A DNA stretch of 64,000 bases, from contig NZ_CP128846.1 of assembly GCF_030388665.1 (NCBI RefSeq), forward strand, positions 5,468,501 through 5,532,500. The letters are read 5' to 3'. Origin of the DNA: Streptomyces flavofungini. GTDB lineage: Bacteria > Actinomycetota > Actinomycetes > Streptomycetales > Streptomycetaceae. The position numbers and the translations under genes are program-made. The notes under the pieces are model-generated. The model was not told the origin of the DNA and searched no databases. It saw only the letters and a list, made by a program, of their open reading frames with translations. Positions within the stretch are counted from its first letter, which is position 1, and the number at the start of each line of letters is the position of its first letter. Below are positions 16,585-25,374 of this stretch, piece by piece.

Positions 16585-18825
16585 GTGGCCACATTCCTCT
16601 ACAAACTAGGCCGGCTCTCCTTCCGGCGGCGGCACTTCGTCGCCCTGATCTGGGTCGCGCTGCTGACCCTCGCCGGTGTCGGCGCGGCGTCCGCGCCCAC
16701 CGCGGCCTCCAGCTCGTTCTCGATTCCCGGCACGGAGGCGCAGAAGGCCTTCGACCTGCTCGACGAGCGCGCGCCCGAGGCCAGCGCCGACGGCGCCAGT
16801 GCCCGCGTCGTGTTCAAGGCGCCGGACGGCGAGAAGGTCACCGACCCGGCGAACAAGGCCGAGATCCAGAAGACGGTCTCCTCGCTCAAGTCCGGCTCGG
16901 ACCAGGTCGCTTCGGCCGCCGACCCGTTCGCCGCCAAGGCCGTCTCCAAGGACGGCACGACGGCGTACGCCTCCGTGACGTACAAGGTCACCTCCATGGA
17001 GCTGACCGACGACAGCCGGGACGCCCTGGAGAGGACCACCGACGAGGCGCGCGACGGCGGCATGACCGTCGAGGTCGGCGGTGACGCGCTGCAGGCCATG
17101 CCGCACACCGGCGCCACCGAGATCATCGGCATCGCGGTCGCGGCTGTGGTCCTCGTCATCACCTTCGGCTCGCTCGTCTCGGCGGGGCTTCCGCTGCTCA
17201 CCGCGCTGATCGGCGTCGGCATCGGCGTCTCCTCGATCGCCGCGCTCGCGAACGCGCTCGACCTCGGCACGACCACGTCGACGCTCGCGATGATGATCGG
17301 CCTCGCCGTCGGCATCGACTACGCGCTGTTCATCGTCTCGCGCTACCGCGCCGAACTCGCCGAGGGCCGCGAGCGCGAGGACGCCGCGGGCCGCGCCGTC
17401 GGCACGGCCGGGTCGGCCGTCGTCTTCGCCGGTCTGACCGTCGTCATCGCGCTCGTCGGGCTCGCCGTGGTCAACATCCCGATGCTCACCAAGATGGGCT
17501 TCGCGGCGGCCGGAACCGTCGCCATCGCGGTCCTGATCGCCCTCACCATGATCCCGGCGCTGCTCGGGTACGCGGGCGGGAAGGTCAAGCCGGCGGGGGA
17601 GAAGGGCAGGCTGTTCGGCGGGCGCGAGAAGGCCGCCGCGGCCGGAGCTGTCGAGGGTGACGCCCCGGCCAAGGAGAACCTCGGCACCCGCTGGGCCCGC
17701 TTCGTCGTCCGGCGCCCCGTCGCCGTCCTGCTGCTCGGCGTGCTCGGCCTCGGTGCCGCCGCCCTGCCCGTATCGCAGCTCGAACTCGGTCTGCCCGACG
17801 ACGGCGCGCAGCCCACGTCCACGACCCAGCGCAAGGCCTACGACCTCATCGCGGACGGTTTCGGTCCTGGTTACAACGGTCCGCTGATGGTGGTCACCGA
17901 CCTCAAGGGCGTCGACGACGCCAAGGGCGAGGCCGCCGCCGTACAGAAGAAGATCTCGGGCCTCGACGACGTGCTCGCGGTCAGCCCGCCCCGGTTCGAC
18001 AAGGCCGGCGACACCGCGATGATCAGCGTCGTGCCGTCGTCCAAGCCCAGCGGCACCCAGACCGAGAGCCTGGTGCACGCGATCCGCGGCGAGGCGAAGG
18101 ACGTCAGGGCCGACAGCGGCGCCGAGGTCATGGTCACCGGCACCACGGCCATGAACATCGACGTCTCCGAGAAGCTCAACGACGCCCTGCTGCCCTACCT
18201 CGCGCTGGTCGTGGGTCTCGCGTTCCTGCTCCTGATCGTGGTCTTCCGCTCGGTCCTCGTCCCGCTCAAGGCGGCCCTCGGCTTCCTGCTCTCGGTGCTC
18301 GCCGCGCTCGGCGCCGTGGTCGCGGTCTTCCAGTGGGGCTGGCTCGGCTCGCTGTTCGGCGTCGAGCAGACCGGCCCGATCATGAGCATGATGCCGATCT
18401 TCATGGTGGGCGTGGTCTTCGGCCTCGCGATGGACTACGAGGTGTTCCTCGTGACCCGGATGCGGGAGGCGTACGTCCACGGCGAGAGCCCGGCCGAGGC
18501 GATCGTCACCGGCTTCAAGCACGGGGCGCGGGTGGTCTCGGCGGCGGCGGTCATCATGATCGCGGTGTTCGCCGGGTTCATCGGCTCCAGCGAGCAGATG
18601 GTCAAGATGATCGGCTTCGGCCTCGCCATCGCCGTCTTCTTCGACGCGTTCATCGTGCGCATGGCGCTGGTCCCGGCCGTCCTCGCGCTGCTCGGCCGCA
18701 AGGCCTGGTGGCTGCCGAGGTGGCTGGACCGCGCGCTGCCGAACGTGGACGTCGAGGGTGAGGGGCTGCGCACCCCCGCCGACCAGGGCGACCCCGACGA
18801 GAAGCGGGAGCTGGTGGGCGTCTGA
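16585..18825 (+). CDS. MMPL family RND-type transporter
   Basis: A 746-residue integral membrane exporter of the MmpL/HAE2 type. There is one N-terminal helix, a large extracytoplasmic domain (about 50-180), five helices including the block GLAVGIDYALFIVSRYR, a second repeat with helix near 375, an extracytoplasmic domain (about 400-520) and five helices containing GLAMDYEVFLVTRMRE. The two GxxxDY(A/E) blocks carry the proton-relay aspartates of this family. The start is GTG with GGGAG 10 bases upstream. It follows the TetR gene, which suggests inducible export of a lipid or toxic hydrophobic compound. Confidence 0.93.
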   Translation: MATFLYKLGRLSFRRRHFVALIWVALLTLAGVGAASAPTAASSSFSIPGTEAQKAFDLLDERAPEASADGASARVVFKAPDGEKVTDPANKAEIQKTVSSLKSGSDQVASAADPFAAKAVSKDGTTAYASVTYKVTSMELTDDSRDALERTTDEARDGGMTVEVGGDALQAMPHTGATEIIGIAVAAVVLVITFGSLVSAGLPLLTALIGVGIGVSSIAALANALDLGTTTSTLAMMIGLAVGIDYALFIVSRYRAELAEGREREDAAGRAVGTAGSAVVFAGLTVVIALVGLAVVNIPMLTKMGFAAAGTVAIAVLIALTMIPALLGYAGGKVKPAGEKGRLFGGREKAAAAGAVEGDAPAKENLGTRWARFVVRRPVAVLLLGVLGLGAAALPVSQLELGLPDDGAQPTSTTQRKAYDLIADGFGPGYNGPLMVVTDLKGVDDAKGEAAAVQKKISGLDDVLAVSPPRFDKAGDTAMISVVPSSKPSGTQTESLVHAIRGEAKDVRADSGAEVMVTGTTAMNIDVSEKLNDALLPYLALVVGLAFLLLIVVFRSVLVPLKAALGFLLSVLAALGAVVAVFQWGWLGSLFGVEQTGPIMSMMPIFMVGVVFGLAMDYEVFLVTRMREAYVHGESPAEAIVTGFKHGARVVSAAAVIMIAVFAGFIGSSEQMVKMIGFGLAIAVFFDAFIVRMALVPAVLALLGRKAWWLPRWLDRALPNVDVEGEGLRTPADQGDPDEKRELVGV

Positions 18826-18826
18826 G

Positions 18827-19168
18827 TCAGTGGGGCACGGGGGCGGCCGCGTACGTACGGCGCAGGAAGCGGATCAGCGCCGAGGCGTCGAACTGCACGA
18901 CCGCCACCCCCTGCGCCGAGTGGAACTCCAGGATCGTCTGGACCCGCCCGCACGGCCAGATGCTCACGTCGCCGCTCGCCGTCGGCGCCCGCAGCCCCTG
19001 TTCGAGCAGCTCGCGGCTGAAGGTCCAGTCGCGCGAGCCAGGGAGGTCGACCCGCACCGAGCGCGGGTCGGCCTCCGGGTCGTAGCGCAGCGCGACGGGG
19101 ACGACGACGTGCTCGTCGGGGGAGTCGGTGACCAGGTGGGCCCGGGTGTACTGCTCGACGGCGGACAT
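18827..19168 (-). CDS. SsgA-like sporulation/cell-division protein
   Basis: A 113-residue member of the SALP family, which is restricted to morphologically complex actinomycetes and helps control septum placement and spore wall formation. Family blocks are visible: VPVALRYDPEADPRSVRVDL, DWTFSRELLEQGL, ASGDVSIWP and the C-terminal DASALIRFLRRTYAAVP-like segment. The ATG at 19168 has GAGGAG upstream, which rules out a longer version reaching 19294. It ends two bases from the end of the MMPL gene (convergent). I cannot tell which SsgA-G paralogue it is. Confidence 0.88.
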   Translation of the reverse strand: MSAVEQYTRAHLVTDSPDEHVVVPVALRYDPEADPRSVRVDLPGSRDWTFSRELLEQGLRAPTASGDVSIWPCGRVQTILEFHSAQGVAVVQFDASALIRFLRRTYAAAPVPH

Positions 19169-19311
19169 GCTGACTCCTCGTAGTCGTTCCGGCCCACGGA
19201 AAGCGGCTCTCTCCCAATGTCCCATATGTACGTATATGTCACACAAGGTGAGGGGGAGTGAGGGCGGCCCGGAGCGACCCCGGCCCGCCCCCAATCGTTG
19301 CCGGACCGCTC

Positions 19312-19328
19312 TTGCAAGCGATTCGCAA
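19312..19328. promoter_or_regulatory. Nur-box-like operator before the nickel/cobalt transporter
   Basis: TTGCAA-N5-TCGCAA, a 6-5-6 inverted repeat with one mismatch, fits the consensus known to me for the Streptomyces nickel regulator Nur (tTGCaA-N5-ttGCAA). It lies 108 bases upstream of the cbiM start codon and in the control region shared with the divergent SsgA-like gene. This points to nickel rather than cobalt as the transported metal. Confidence 0.6.
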
Positions 19329-19435
19329 CAACGCCCATCATTGAAAGGTTCACGAGCGACCCGCTCGGAGCGATCCCGCTCTCGTCATGGGTGCCTCCCC
19401 ACACTCATGACATGCGCCTTTCCAGGAGCACGCGC

Positions 19436-20602
19436 ATGCATGTCCCCGATGGCTTCATCAATGCTCCCGTCTCCGCCGCCGCCGGAATCGCCGCCGCGGG
19501 CGCGGTGGCCGTCAGCCTCCGGGGCGCGCGCAGAGAGCTCGGGGGCGTCTCCGGCGCGGCCGAGAGCGGTGGCGAGCGCACGGCGCCGCTCGCCGGACTC
19601 GTCGCCGCCTTCATCTTCGCCGTGCAGATGCTGAACTTCCCGGTCGCGGCCGGGACCAGCGGCCATCTCCTCGGCGGCGCGCTCGCGGCGATACTCGTCG
19701 GGCCCTTCACCGGGGTCCTGTGCGTCTCCGTCGTCCTGCTCATGCAGGGCCTGCTCTTCGCCGACGGCGGCCTGACCGCGCTCGGTGTGAACATCTGCGT
19801 CATGGCCGTCGTGACGACCGTCGTGGCGTACGCGATCTTCCGCGGTCTGGTGAAGATCCTGCCGCGCGGTCGCCGCTCGGTGACCGCCGCCGCGTTCACG
19901 GCCGCGCTCGTCTCCGTACCGGCGGCGGCCGCCGCCTTCACCCTCATCTACGCCGTCGGCGGCACCACGGACGTGCCCCTCGGCAAGGTCGCCACGGCCA
20001 TGATCGGCGTCCACGTCCTGATCGGCATCGGCGAGGCCGCCATCACGGCGCTCACCGTCGGCGCGGTCATCGCGGTCCGGCCGGACCTCGTGCACGGGGC
20101 GCGCGGCCTGACGGCGCCGCTGAAGCTGCGCGTGGGCGGCGAGCTGATCGACGCGAACACGACACCCCCGGCCGCCCCGGCCCCCGCTGCCGCCACCGCC
20201 CGCTCGCACCGCAAGCTGTGGGCCGTGGGCCTCGCCGCCTCCGTCGTCCTCGCGGGTTTCGTGTCCTTCTACGCCTCCACCAACCCCGACGGCCTGGAGA
20301 AGGTCGCCCACGACAAGGGCTTCGACAAGGGCGAGAAGGAGCACGCGGCCGCCGACTCGCCCCTCGCGGACTACGGCGTCAAGGACATCACCAACACCCG
20401 CCTGTCCGGCGGCCTCGCGGGCGTCATCGGAGTCGGCGTGACGGTGGTCGCGGGCAGCGCGGTGTTCTGGGCGGTACGACGGCGGCGCGCCGGGGACGGC
20501 GGCCCGGCGTCGACGGCCACGGACGGCGTCGCGGCATCGGCCACCCCTGCGGGCGAGCCCGCGGCCACCCCCGCGGCCACCGAGCCCGCGGAGAACGCCT
20601 GA
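19436..20602 (+). CDS. cbiM: Energy-coupling factor Ni/Co transporter, fused CbiM-CbiN (NikMN) component
   Basis: The 388-residue membrane protein is the metal-binding S component of a nickel/cobalt ECF transporter. It begins MHVPDGFI, the family's signature in which the free amino terminus and His2 bind the metal; this decides ATG 19436 (AGGAG at 19424-19428) over ATG 19412, which would bury that terminus. Residues 1-230 hold about six helices. After a linker, residues about 260-365 form a CbiN/PDGLE-like domain (STNPDGLEKVAHDKGF) with a last transmembrane helix. The next two genes encode the EcfT and ATPase parts. Confidence 0.9.
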   Translation: MHVPDGFINAPVSAAAGIAAAGAVAVSLRGARRELGGVSGAAESGGERTAPLAGLVAAFIFAVQMLNFPVAAGTSGHLLGGALAAILVGPFTGVLCVSVVLLMQGLLFADGGLTALGVNICVMAVVTTVVAYAIFRGLVKILPRGRRSVTAAAFTAALVSVPAAAAAFTLIYAVGGTTDVPLGKVATAMIGVHVLIGIGEAAITALTVGAVIAVRPDLVHGARGLTAPLKLRVGGELIDANTTPPAAPAPAAATARSHRKLWAVGLAASVVLAGFVSFYASTNPDGLEKVAHDKGFDKGEKEHAAADSPLADYGVKDITNTRLSGGLAGVIGVGVTVVAGSAVFWAVRRRRAGDGGPASTATDGVAASATPAGEPAATPAATEPAENA

Positions 20603-20603
20603 C

Positions 20604-21368
20604 ATGGGTGCGGGCCACGCCCACCGCCTCTACCGGCACGGGCACTCGCCGGTGCACGCCCTGCCCCCGCACACGAAGCTCACGGCCGTCTTCTGCTTCG
20701 TGGTCGTGGTGGTCTCCACGCCGCGCGAGGCCATGTGGGCTTATCCCGCGTACGCGCTGCTGCTCGCGTCGGTGGCGTACGCGGCCCGCGTCCCCCTCCT
20801 CTTCTGGCTGAAGCGGCTGCTCATCGAGATCCCCTTCGTGGCGTTCGCCCTGCTGCTGCCCTTCGTGGCGCAGGGCGAGCGCACCGAGGTCCTCGGCATG
20901 TCCCTGAGCGTCCACGGCCTCTGGGGCGCCTGGAACGTCCTCGCCAAGGGCACCCTCGGCGTCGCCGCGTCCGTCCTGCTCGCCGCCACGACCGAGCTGC
21001 GCGAACTGCTCCTCGGCCTGCAGCGCCTGAAGCTCCCGCCGCTCCTCGTCCAGATCGCCTCCTTCATGATCCGCTACGGCGACGTCGTCACCGACGAGAT
21101 GCGGCGCATGCGGATCGCACGCGCGTCCCGAGGCTTCGAGGCGCGCGGCGTGCGCCACTGGGGCGTCCTCGCCAAGTCCGCGGGCGCGCTGTTCATCCGC
21201 TCCTACGAACGGGGCGAACGCGTGCACCTCGCCATGGTCAGCCGGGGCTACGCGGGGTCGATGCCGGTCATCGACGAGGTGTCGGCGACCCGCGTCCAGT
21301 GGACGTACGCCCTGACCCTGCCCCTGACCGCCCTCGCCGTCTGCCTGTTGGGATGGACCCTGCCGTGA
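20604..21368 (+). CDS. cbiQ: ECF transporter transmembrane protein (CbiQ / NikQ)
   Basis: A 254-residue EcfT-type subunit that couples ATP hydrolysis by the ATPase to the metal-binding component. It has about five helices and the characteristic cytoplasmic A-R-G coupling motifs, here RIARASRGFEARG near residue 172 and MVSRGYAG near 212. It starts one base after the cbiMN stop and overlaps the ATPase gene, so the three genes form a tightly coupled operon. Confidence 0.9.
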   Translation: MGAGHAHRLYRHGHSPVHALPPHTKLTAVFCFVVVVVSTPREAMWAYPAYALLLASVAYAARVPLLFWLKRLLIEIPFVAFALLLPFVAQGERTEVLGMSLSVHGLWGAWNVLAKGTLGVAASVLLAATTELRELLLGLQRLKLPPLLVQIASFMIRYGDVVTDEMRRMRIARASRGFEARGVRHWGVLAKSAGALFIRSYERGERVHLAMVSRGYAGSMPVIDEVSATRVQWTYALTLPLTALAVCLLGWTLP

Positions 21369-22126
21369 CCACCGCCCCGCCCGCCTCCCTGGAGGTCAGC
21401 GGCCTCGCCTACGCCTACCCCGACGGCCATCAGGCCCTGTTCGGCGTCGACCTGCGCATCGCGCGCGGCGAACGCGTCGCGCTGCTCGGACCCAACGGCG
21501 CGGGCAAGACGACCCTGGTCCTGCACCTGAACGGCATCCTCACCGCGGGCGCCGGGACCGTCACCGTGGCCGGACTGCCCGTCGGCAAACGGCACCTGGC
21601 GGAGATCCGCCGCAAGGTCGGCATCGTCTTCCAGGACCCCGACGACCAGCTGTTCATGCCGACGGTCCGCGAGGACGTGGCCTTCGGGCCCGCGGCGGCC
21701 GGGATGCGCGGGCCCGAGCTCGAAGCGCGCGTCCACAAGGCCCTCGGGCAGGTCGGCATGGCGGCCTACGTCGACCGGCCGCCGCACCACCTCTCCTTCG
21801 GCCAGCGCCGCCGCGTCGCCGTCGCCACCGTCCTCGCCATGGAACCCGAGATCCTCGTCCTGGACGAGCCGTCCTCCAACCTCGACCCGGCGTCCCGCCG
21901 CGAACTCGCCGACATCCTCCGCTCCCTGGACGTCACCGTCCTCATGGTCACCCACGACCTGCCCTACGCCCTCGAACTCTGCCCCCGCGCCCTGATCCTC
22001 AGCGAGGGCGTCATCGCGGCCGACGGCCCCACCGGCGAACTCCTCTCCGACGCCGACCTCATGAGCAGCCACCGCCTGGAACTCCCCTTCGGCTTCGATC
22101 CGAAGTCCGTACGGGAGAAGAGCTAG
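21365..22126 (+). CDS. cbiO: ECF transporter ATP-binding protein (CbiO / NikO)
   Basis: A 253-residue ABC ATPase with Walker A GPNGAGKTT, Q-loop VFQDPDDQLFMPTVREDVAFGP (typical of ECF ATPases), signature LSFGQRRRVAVA, Walker B ILVLDEPSSNLDP and H-loop MVTHD. GTG 21365 overlaps the cbiQ stop codon as GTGA; an in-frame ATG at 21353 would add four residues and is an alternative. A single ATPase here probably forms a homodimer. Confidence 0.9.
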   Translation: MTTAPPASLEVSGLAYAYPDGHQALFGVDLRIARGERVALLGPNGAGKTTLVLHLNGILTAGAGTVTVAGLPVGKRHLAEIRRKVGIVFQDPDDQLFMPTVREDVAFGPAAAGMRGPELEARVHKALGQVGMAAYVDRPPHHLSFGQRRRVAVATVLAMEPEILVLDEPSSNLDPASRRELADILRSLDVTVLMVTHDLPYALELCPRALILSEGVIAADGPTGELLSDADLMSSHRLELPFGFDPKSVREKS

Positions 22127-22144
22127 TGGAATCTTCGGCGGCGG

Positions 22145-23392
22145 GTGGCTGTTGTGCGTGACATGAGTGCTGCTGAGGTCGAGGCCGGGAACGCCGGGGT
22201 GCACGGCACGGTGTCCGAGGGCTTCGAGCCCGTACGGGACGCCTTCGTACGCAACTTCGCCACGCTCGGGGAGCGTGGGGCCGCAGTCGTGGTGTACCGG
22301 GACGGGCGGCCGGTGGTGGACCTGTGGGGCGGCATCAGGGACTTCGACGGGGCGGAGGCTCTCGACGGGGCGGAGGCCGAGGTCGACGGTGCCGCGCCCT
22401 GGGAGCGGGACACCGCGCAGGTCGTCCGCTCCGCCACCAAGGGGATCGCCGCGGCCGTCCTGCTCCTCCTCCACCAGCGCGGCGAGCTGGACCTGGACGC
22501 CCCCGTCGGCGCGTACTGGCCCGAGTTCAAGGCCCACGGCAAGGATCGGGTCCTCGTACGCCACGTCCTCGCCCACCGCGCCGGGGTGCCCGCCCTCGAC
22601 CGCCCCCTGACCCCCGAGCAGGCCCTCGCCCCCGACGTGGCCGCCGCCGCGGTCGCCGCGCAGCGCCCCTTCTGGGACCCGGGGACGGACCACGGCTACC
22701 ACGCGCACACGTACAGCTGGCTGACCGGGGAGCTGGTGCGGAGGGTCACCGGACGCTCCATACGGGACGTCGTCGCCGAGGAGATCGCCGGGCCGCTGGG
22801 CCTCGACCTGTGGGTCGGCCTTCCGGCCGCCGAGGCGGGGCGGGTGGGAAGGCTGGGGCGACTGGACGCACCCGCCGCCGCCCCGGGGCTCCGCACCCGG
22901 CCCAAGCCGCAGGTGTCCGAGGCCTACCGGAACCCGGACTCCCTCACCCGGCGTGCCTTCGACGCGGTCTCCCCCTTCCCCGACGAGAACTCCGCCGCGT
23001 ACCACTCGGCCGTCCTGCCCGCGTCCAACGGCATCGCCACCGCCGGTGCGCTGGCCCGCTTGTACGCCTCCCTCATCGGCGAAGTCGAAGACGGCGCCCG
23101 CCTGTTCACCCCCGGCACCCTCGCCCTGGCCCGCGCGGAGGCGTCCGCCGGTGCCGACCGTGTCCTCGTAGTCCACACCCGCCTCGGCCTCGGCTACATG
23201 CTCCACGGCGCCGCGTCGCCCCTCCTCGCCCCGACGTCCTTCGGCCACCCCGGCCGGGGCGGCGCCCTCGCCTTCGCCGACCCGGAGTCCGGGCTCGCCT
23301 TCGGCTACGTCACGAACGGGATGGGCAAGGGGGTCACGGCGGACGCGAGGGCCCAGGGGCTGGTCCGCGCCGTCCGCACCGCCGCCGCGTAG
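22145..23392 (+). CDS. Serine hydrolase of the beta-lactamase / EstB family
   Basis: A 415-residue class C beta-lactamase-fold esterase or peptidase. The nucleophile motif SATK (S-x-x-K) is near residue 98, the second-shell tyrosine is in GYHAHTYSWLTGELVRR, and a C-terminal block HPGRGGALAFADPESGLAFGYVTN replaces the KTG motif (here a H-x-G variant usual in EstB-type esterases). There is no signal peptide, so it is likely cytosolic. It starts 18 bases after the cbiO stop; ATG 22163 is an alternative start. The substrate is unknown and a link to nickel uptake is unlikely. Confidence 0.87.
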   Translation: MAVVRDMSAAEVEAGNAGVHGTVSEGFEPVRDAFVRNFATLGERGAAVVVYRDGRPVVDLWGGIRDFDGAEALDGAEAEVDGAAPWERDTAQVVRSATKGIAAAVLLLLHQRGELDLDAPVGAYWPEFKAHGKDRVLVRHVLAHRAGVPALDRPLTPEQALAPDVAAAAVAAQRPFWDPGTDHGYHAHTYSWLTGELVRRVTGRSIRDVVAEEIAGPLGLDLWVGLPAAEAGRVGRLGRLDAPAAAPGLRTRPKPQVSEAYRNPDSLTRRAFDAVSPFPDENSAAYHSAVLPASNGIATAGALARLYASLIGEVEDGARLFTPGTLALARAEASAGADRVLVVHTRLGLGYMLHGAASPLLAPTSFGHPGRGGALAFADPESGLAFGYVTNGMGKGVTADARAQGLVRAVRTAAA

Positions 23393-23401
23393 GTCGCCCC
23401 C

Positions 23402-23442
23402 GATCGGCGCTCCGCGCCTCGTCCTCAATCGCCGGACGGGCT
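23402..23442 (-). repeat. Composite REP-like repeat, copy 2 (short)
   Basis: On the minus strand the core AGCCCGTCCGGCGATTGAGG is followed by GACGAGGCGCGGAGCGCCGA. Only the core and first hairpin are present. It lies just 9 bases after the stop of the serine hydrolase gene. Confidence 0.8.
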
Positions 23443-23590
23443 CTCTCCCACCCACCCGCCCCCGCCATTGCTTCGGCCGGAGCGGCCCGCACTGCCTGCC
23501 CGGTGTGCCTTGGAGGCGGAGCCCTCATCCTGCGAAGGACTGTGTGACAGCTTCCGCCCGTCCGTGTGACGTCACCGTGGTCGCCCTCGG

Positions 23591-24259
23591 TCAGGGCCAC
23601 GCCCCCCGCGCGACGGTGAGTTCGAACCAGACCGTCTTACCGATGCCCCCAGGGCGAAGTTCCGTGCCCCAGCGGTCCGACAGCGTGGCGACCAGGGTCA
23701 GGCCCCGGCCCGACTCGTCCTCCGTGCATGCCTGCCTGGGTGCGGGCGGTGTCGTGTTCGCGTCCGACACCGCGATGTGGAGGAGGCCCGCCGTCAGCAC
23801 GCAGCGGGTCCAGATCTCTCTGCCCGGGGAGACCTTCGCGTGCCGGTACGCGTTCGTCATCAGCTCGCTCAGGAGGAGCGTCGCCGTTTCCGTGGTCTCA
23901 CGCGGCAGTTCCCACGAACTCGCTTGCTCCCACAGGAGGGTTCGGGCCCGCCCCACGCTCCTGGCGTGGCGCGGCAGGCGCCATTCGATCTCCTGGGGGA
24001 GGGGTTCGTCGTCGCTCCTGCTCTCCTCCGGCGTGCGGCTGGCGATCTCGAATTCCCGTCGCTCCCCGGGGAGGGCCTGGCGGCAGTTCTGTCGCCTCGT
24101 CTCCCAGGAGAGGCCCGCTGGCCGAGTCACCGTCAGCACCTCACCGTCCGCAGCCGTCACTTGGACGACGCGCCCTCGGCGCGTGTCCACGACGACGTCC
24201 CCCACGGCCGCTGCCGCAGACGGCTCCATGCGCTGGTGCGTCCCGTTGTCGTTGTTCAT
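23591..24259 (-). CDS. ATP-binding regulatory protein (HATPase_c_2, AbaA/RsbW-like)
   Basis: A 222-residue cytosolic protein. The last ~130 residues form an anti-sigma-factor-type histidine-kinase-like ATPase domain (LPRHARSVGRARTLLWEQ, LLLSELMTNAYRHA as the N box, VSDANTTPP and SGRGLTLVATLSDRWG as the G boxes). The N-terminal ~60 residues form a small SH3-like stretch, VGDVVVDTRRGRVVQVTAADGEV. The ATG at 24259 is chosen because GAGG precedes it. It is divergent from an XRE-DUF5753 regulator and DUF397 protein; these three families recur together in Streptomyces around whiJ and abaA, where they affect development and antibiotic production. Confidence 0.85.
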   Translation of the reverse strand: MNNDNGTHQRMEPSAAAAVGDVVVDTRRGRVVQVTAADGEVLTVTRPAGLSWETRRQNCRQALPGERREFEIASRTPEESRSDDEPLPQEIEWRLPRHARSVGRARTLLWEQASSWELPRETTETATLLLSELMTNAYRHAKVSPGREIWTRCVLTAGLLHIAVSDANTTPPAPRQACTEDESGRGLTLVATLSDRWGTELRPGGIGKTVWFELTVARGAWP

Positions 24260-24370
24260 CGGTGGTACCTCGTAGGGGAGTTGGTCCGTCCGTGGGACTC
24301 CCAGACTGCTCACCTGCGGGTACGTTTACCAGGAGTAGCGATTCCGGTACCGGACTGTGGAACGGGGCAT

Positions 24371-25159
24371 ATGCCAGGCGCTAACGAGCTCGATCCGGCC
24401 GAGAGCCTTGAGGCGTACATCGGGAATCAGGTCAGGGAGGCGCGGCGGGCGAAGGGCTGGTCCCAGACCGACCTCGCGGCCAAGGTGTTCAGCAACAAGA
24501 GCAGGATCTCCGAGGTGGAGAACGGGGAGGCGCTGGACCGCGCCCTGGCGGCCAAGCTGGGTGTGGTGCTCGAACTGGGCGACTCGCTGTCGGACTTGGT
24601 CAGGATCCAGGAGCGGAAGACTGTTCGCGAATACGCCAAGCCGTATCTGGCGAAGCAACAAAAGGCCGCGCTGATCCACACCGCTGGATTCGTCGTTCCT
24701 GGACTGCTTCAGACCCCTGACTATGCACGCGAGCTCATCCTGGCTGGCCAGGATGATGACCCGTCCGTCGTCGAGTCGTACGTCGAGCAGCGCATAGAGC
24801 GCCAGAAGCTGTGGGGGCGGGATGATCCCCCGTGGTTCGCTGCCGTCCTCGACGAGGCCGCCATCGCTCACGCCACAGTCCCTCAACTGGAACGCCTGCG
24901 TGAGGCGCAGGAGCAGCCGAACATCACGCTCCAGCTTCTCCCCTTCGGAGCTGGCAAGATCATGGGAACCATGGCTGTCCTGACGCAGCCGGACGGTTCG
25001 CGAGGCGCGTACACGGAGGGCCTTCTGGTTGGCCAGTACTTCGAGGAACCAGCAGCTGTCCTGCGGCTCCAGCGAATCTATGATCGGCTCGCCTCCAGAT
25101 CATTGACGGCTGAAGCGACCACAGTTCGCATCGAAGAAGCATTGAAGAGGTACAAGTGA
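24371..25159 (+). CDS. XRE-type HTH regulator with DUF5753 (WhiJ/Scr1 family)
   Basis: A 262-residue DNA-binding protein with an N-terminal lambda-repressor-like HTH (VREARRAKGWSQTDLAAKVFSNKSRISEVENG split at about residues 20-52) and a C-terminal DUF5753 domain (about 80-262) containing the recurring blocks VPGLLQTPDYAR and NITLQLLPFGAG. This is the WhiJ-like architecture found only in actinomycetes. Its stop overlaps the GTG of the DUF397 gene, so the two are translated together. Its third partner, the ATPase-domain protein, is divergent. Codon use is slightly less GC-biased than in neighbouring genes. Confidence 0.9.
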   Translation: MPGANELDPAESLEAYIGNQVREARRAKGWSQTDLAAKVFSNKSRISEVENGEALDRALAAKLGVVLELGDSLSDLVRIQERKTVREYAKPYLAKQQKAALIHTAGFVVPGLLQTPDYARELILAGQDDDPSVVESYVEQRIERQKLWGRDDPPWFAAVLDEAAIAHATVPQLERLREAQEQPNITLQLLPFGAGKIMGTMAVLTQPDGSRGAYTEGLLVGQYFEEPAAVLRLQRIYDRLASRSLTAEATTVRIEEALKRYK

Positions 25160-25335
25160 GCAACCCGAATTGGCACAAGTCGACTTACAGCGAAAACGCC
25201 ACCAACGACTGCGTCGAGGTCGCCGACAACCAGCCGCTCATCCTGATCCGCGACACCAAGGACCATGCGGCCGGACTCATAGAGGTGACCCCCGCGGCCT
25301 GGGCCGCGTTCACCGGCCACGTGAGCCGCGGCTGA
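25156..25335 (+). CDS. DUF397 small acidic protein
   Basis: A 59-residue protein, MSNPNWHKSTYSENATNDCVEVA at the N terminus in two blocks, followed by LILIRDTKDHAAGLIEVTPAAWAAFTGHV. The W-x-KS-x-YS start, the N-D-C-VEV block and the RDSK-like RDTK block are the DUF397 signature. GTG overlaps the stop of the WhiJ-like gene (GTGA). DUF397 proteins act together with such regulators; in one described pair the small protein behaves as a toxin-like partner of the HTH protein. It is followed by a 7-bp repeat tract. Confidence 0.9.
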   Translation: MSNPNWHKSTYSENATNDCVEVADNQPLILIRDTKDHAAGLIEVTPAAWAAFTGHVSRG

Positions 25336-25346
25336 GGCTGACGGAG

Positions 25347-25374
25347 CCCCGGGCCCCGGGCCCCGGGCCCCGGG
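25347..25374. repeat. CCCCGGG tandem repeat, four copies
   Basis: Four exact 7-bp units lie 12 bases after the DUF397 stop. Each unit can fold on the next, so the tract may also serve as a terminator. Confidence 0.9.

Noticed and set aside
19412..19435. Upstream ATG for cbiM
   Set aside because: CbiM/NikM proteins need the free N-terminal Met-His for metal binding, and AGGAG is correctly placed for ATG 19436.
19169..19435. Cobalamin riboswitch before the Ni/Co transporter
   Set aside because: I see no B12-box-like conserved sequence or suitable fold; a Nur-box-like site is present instead.
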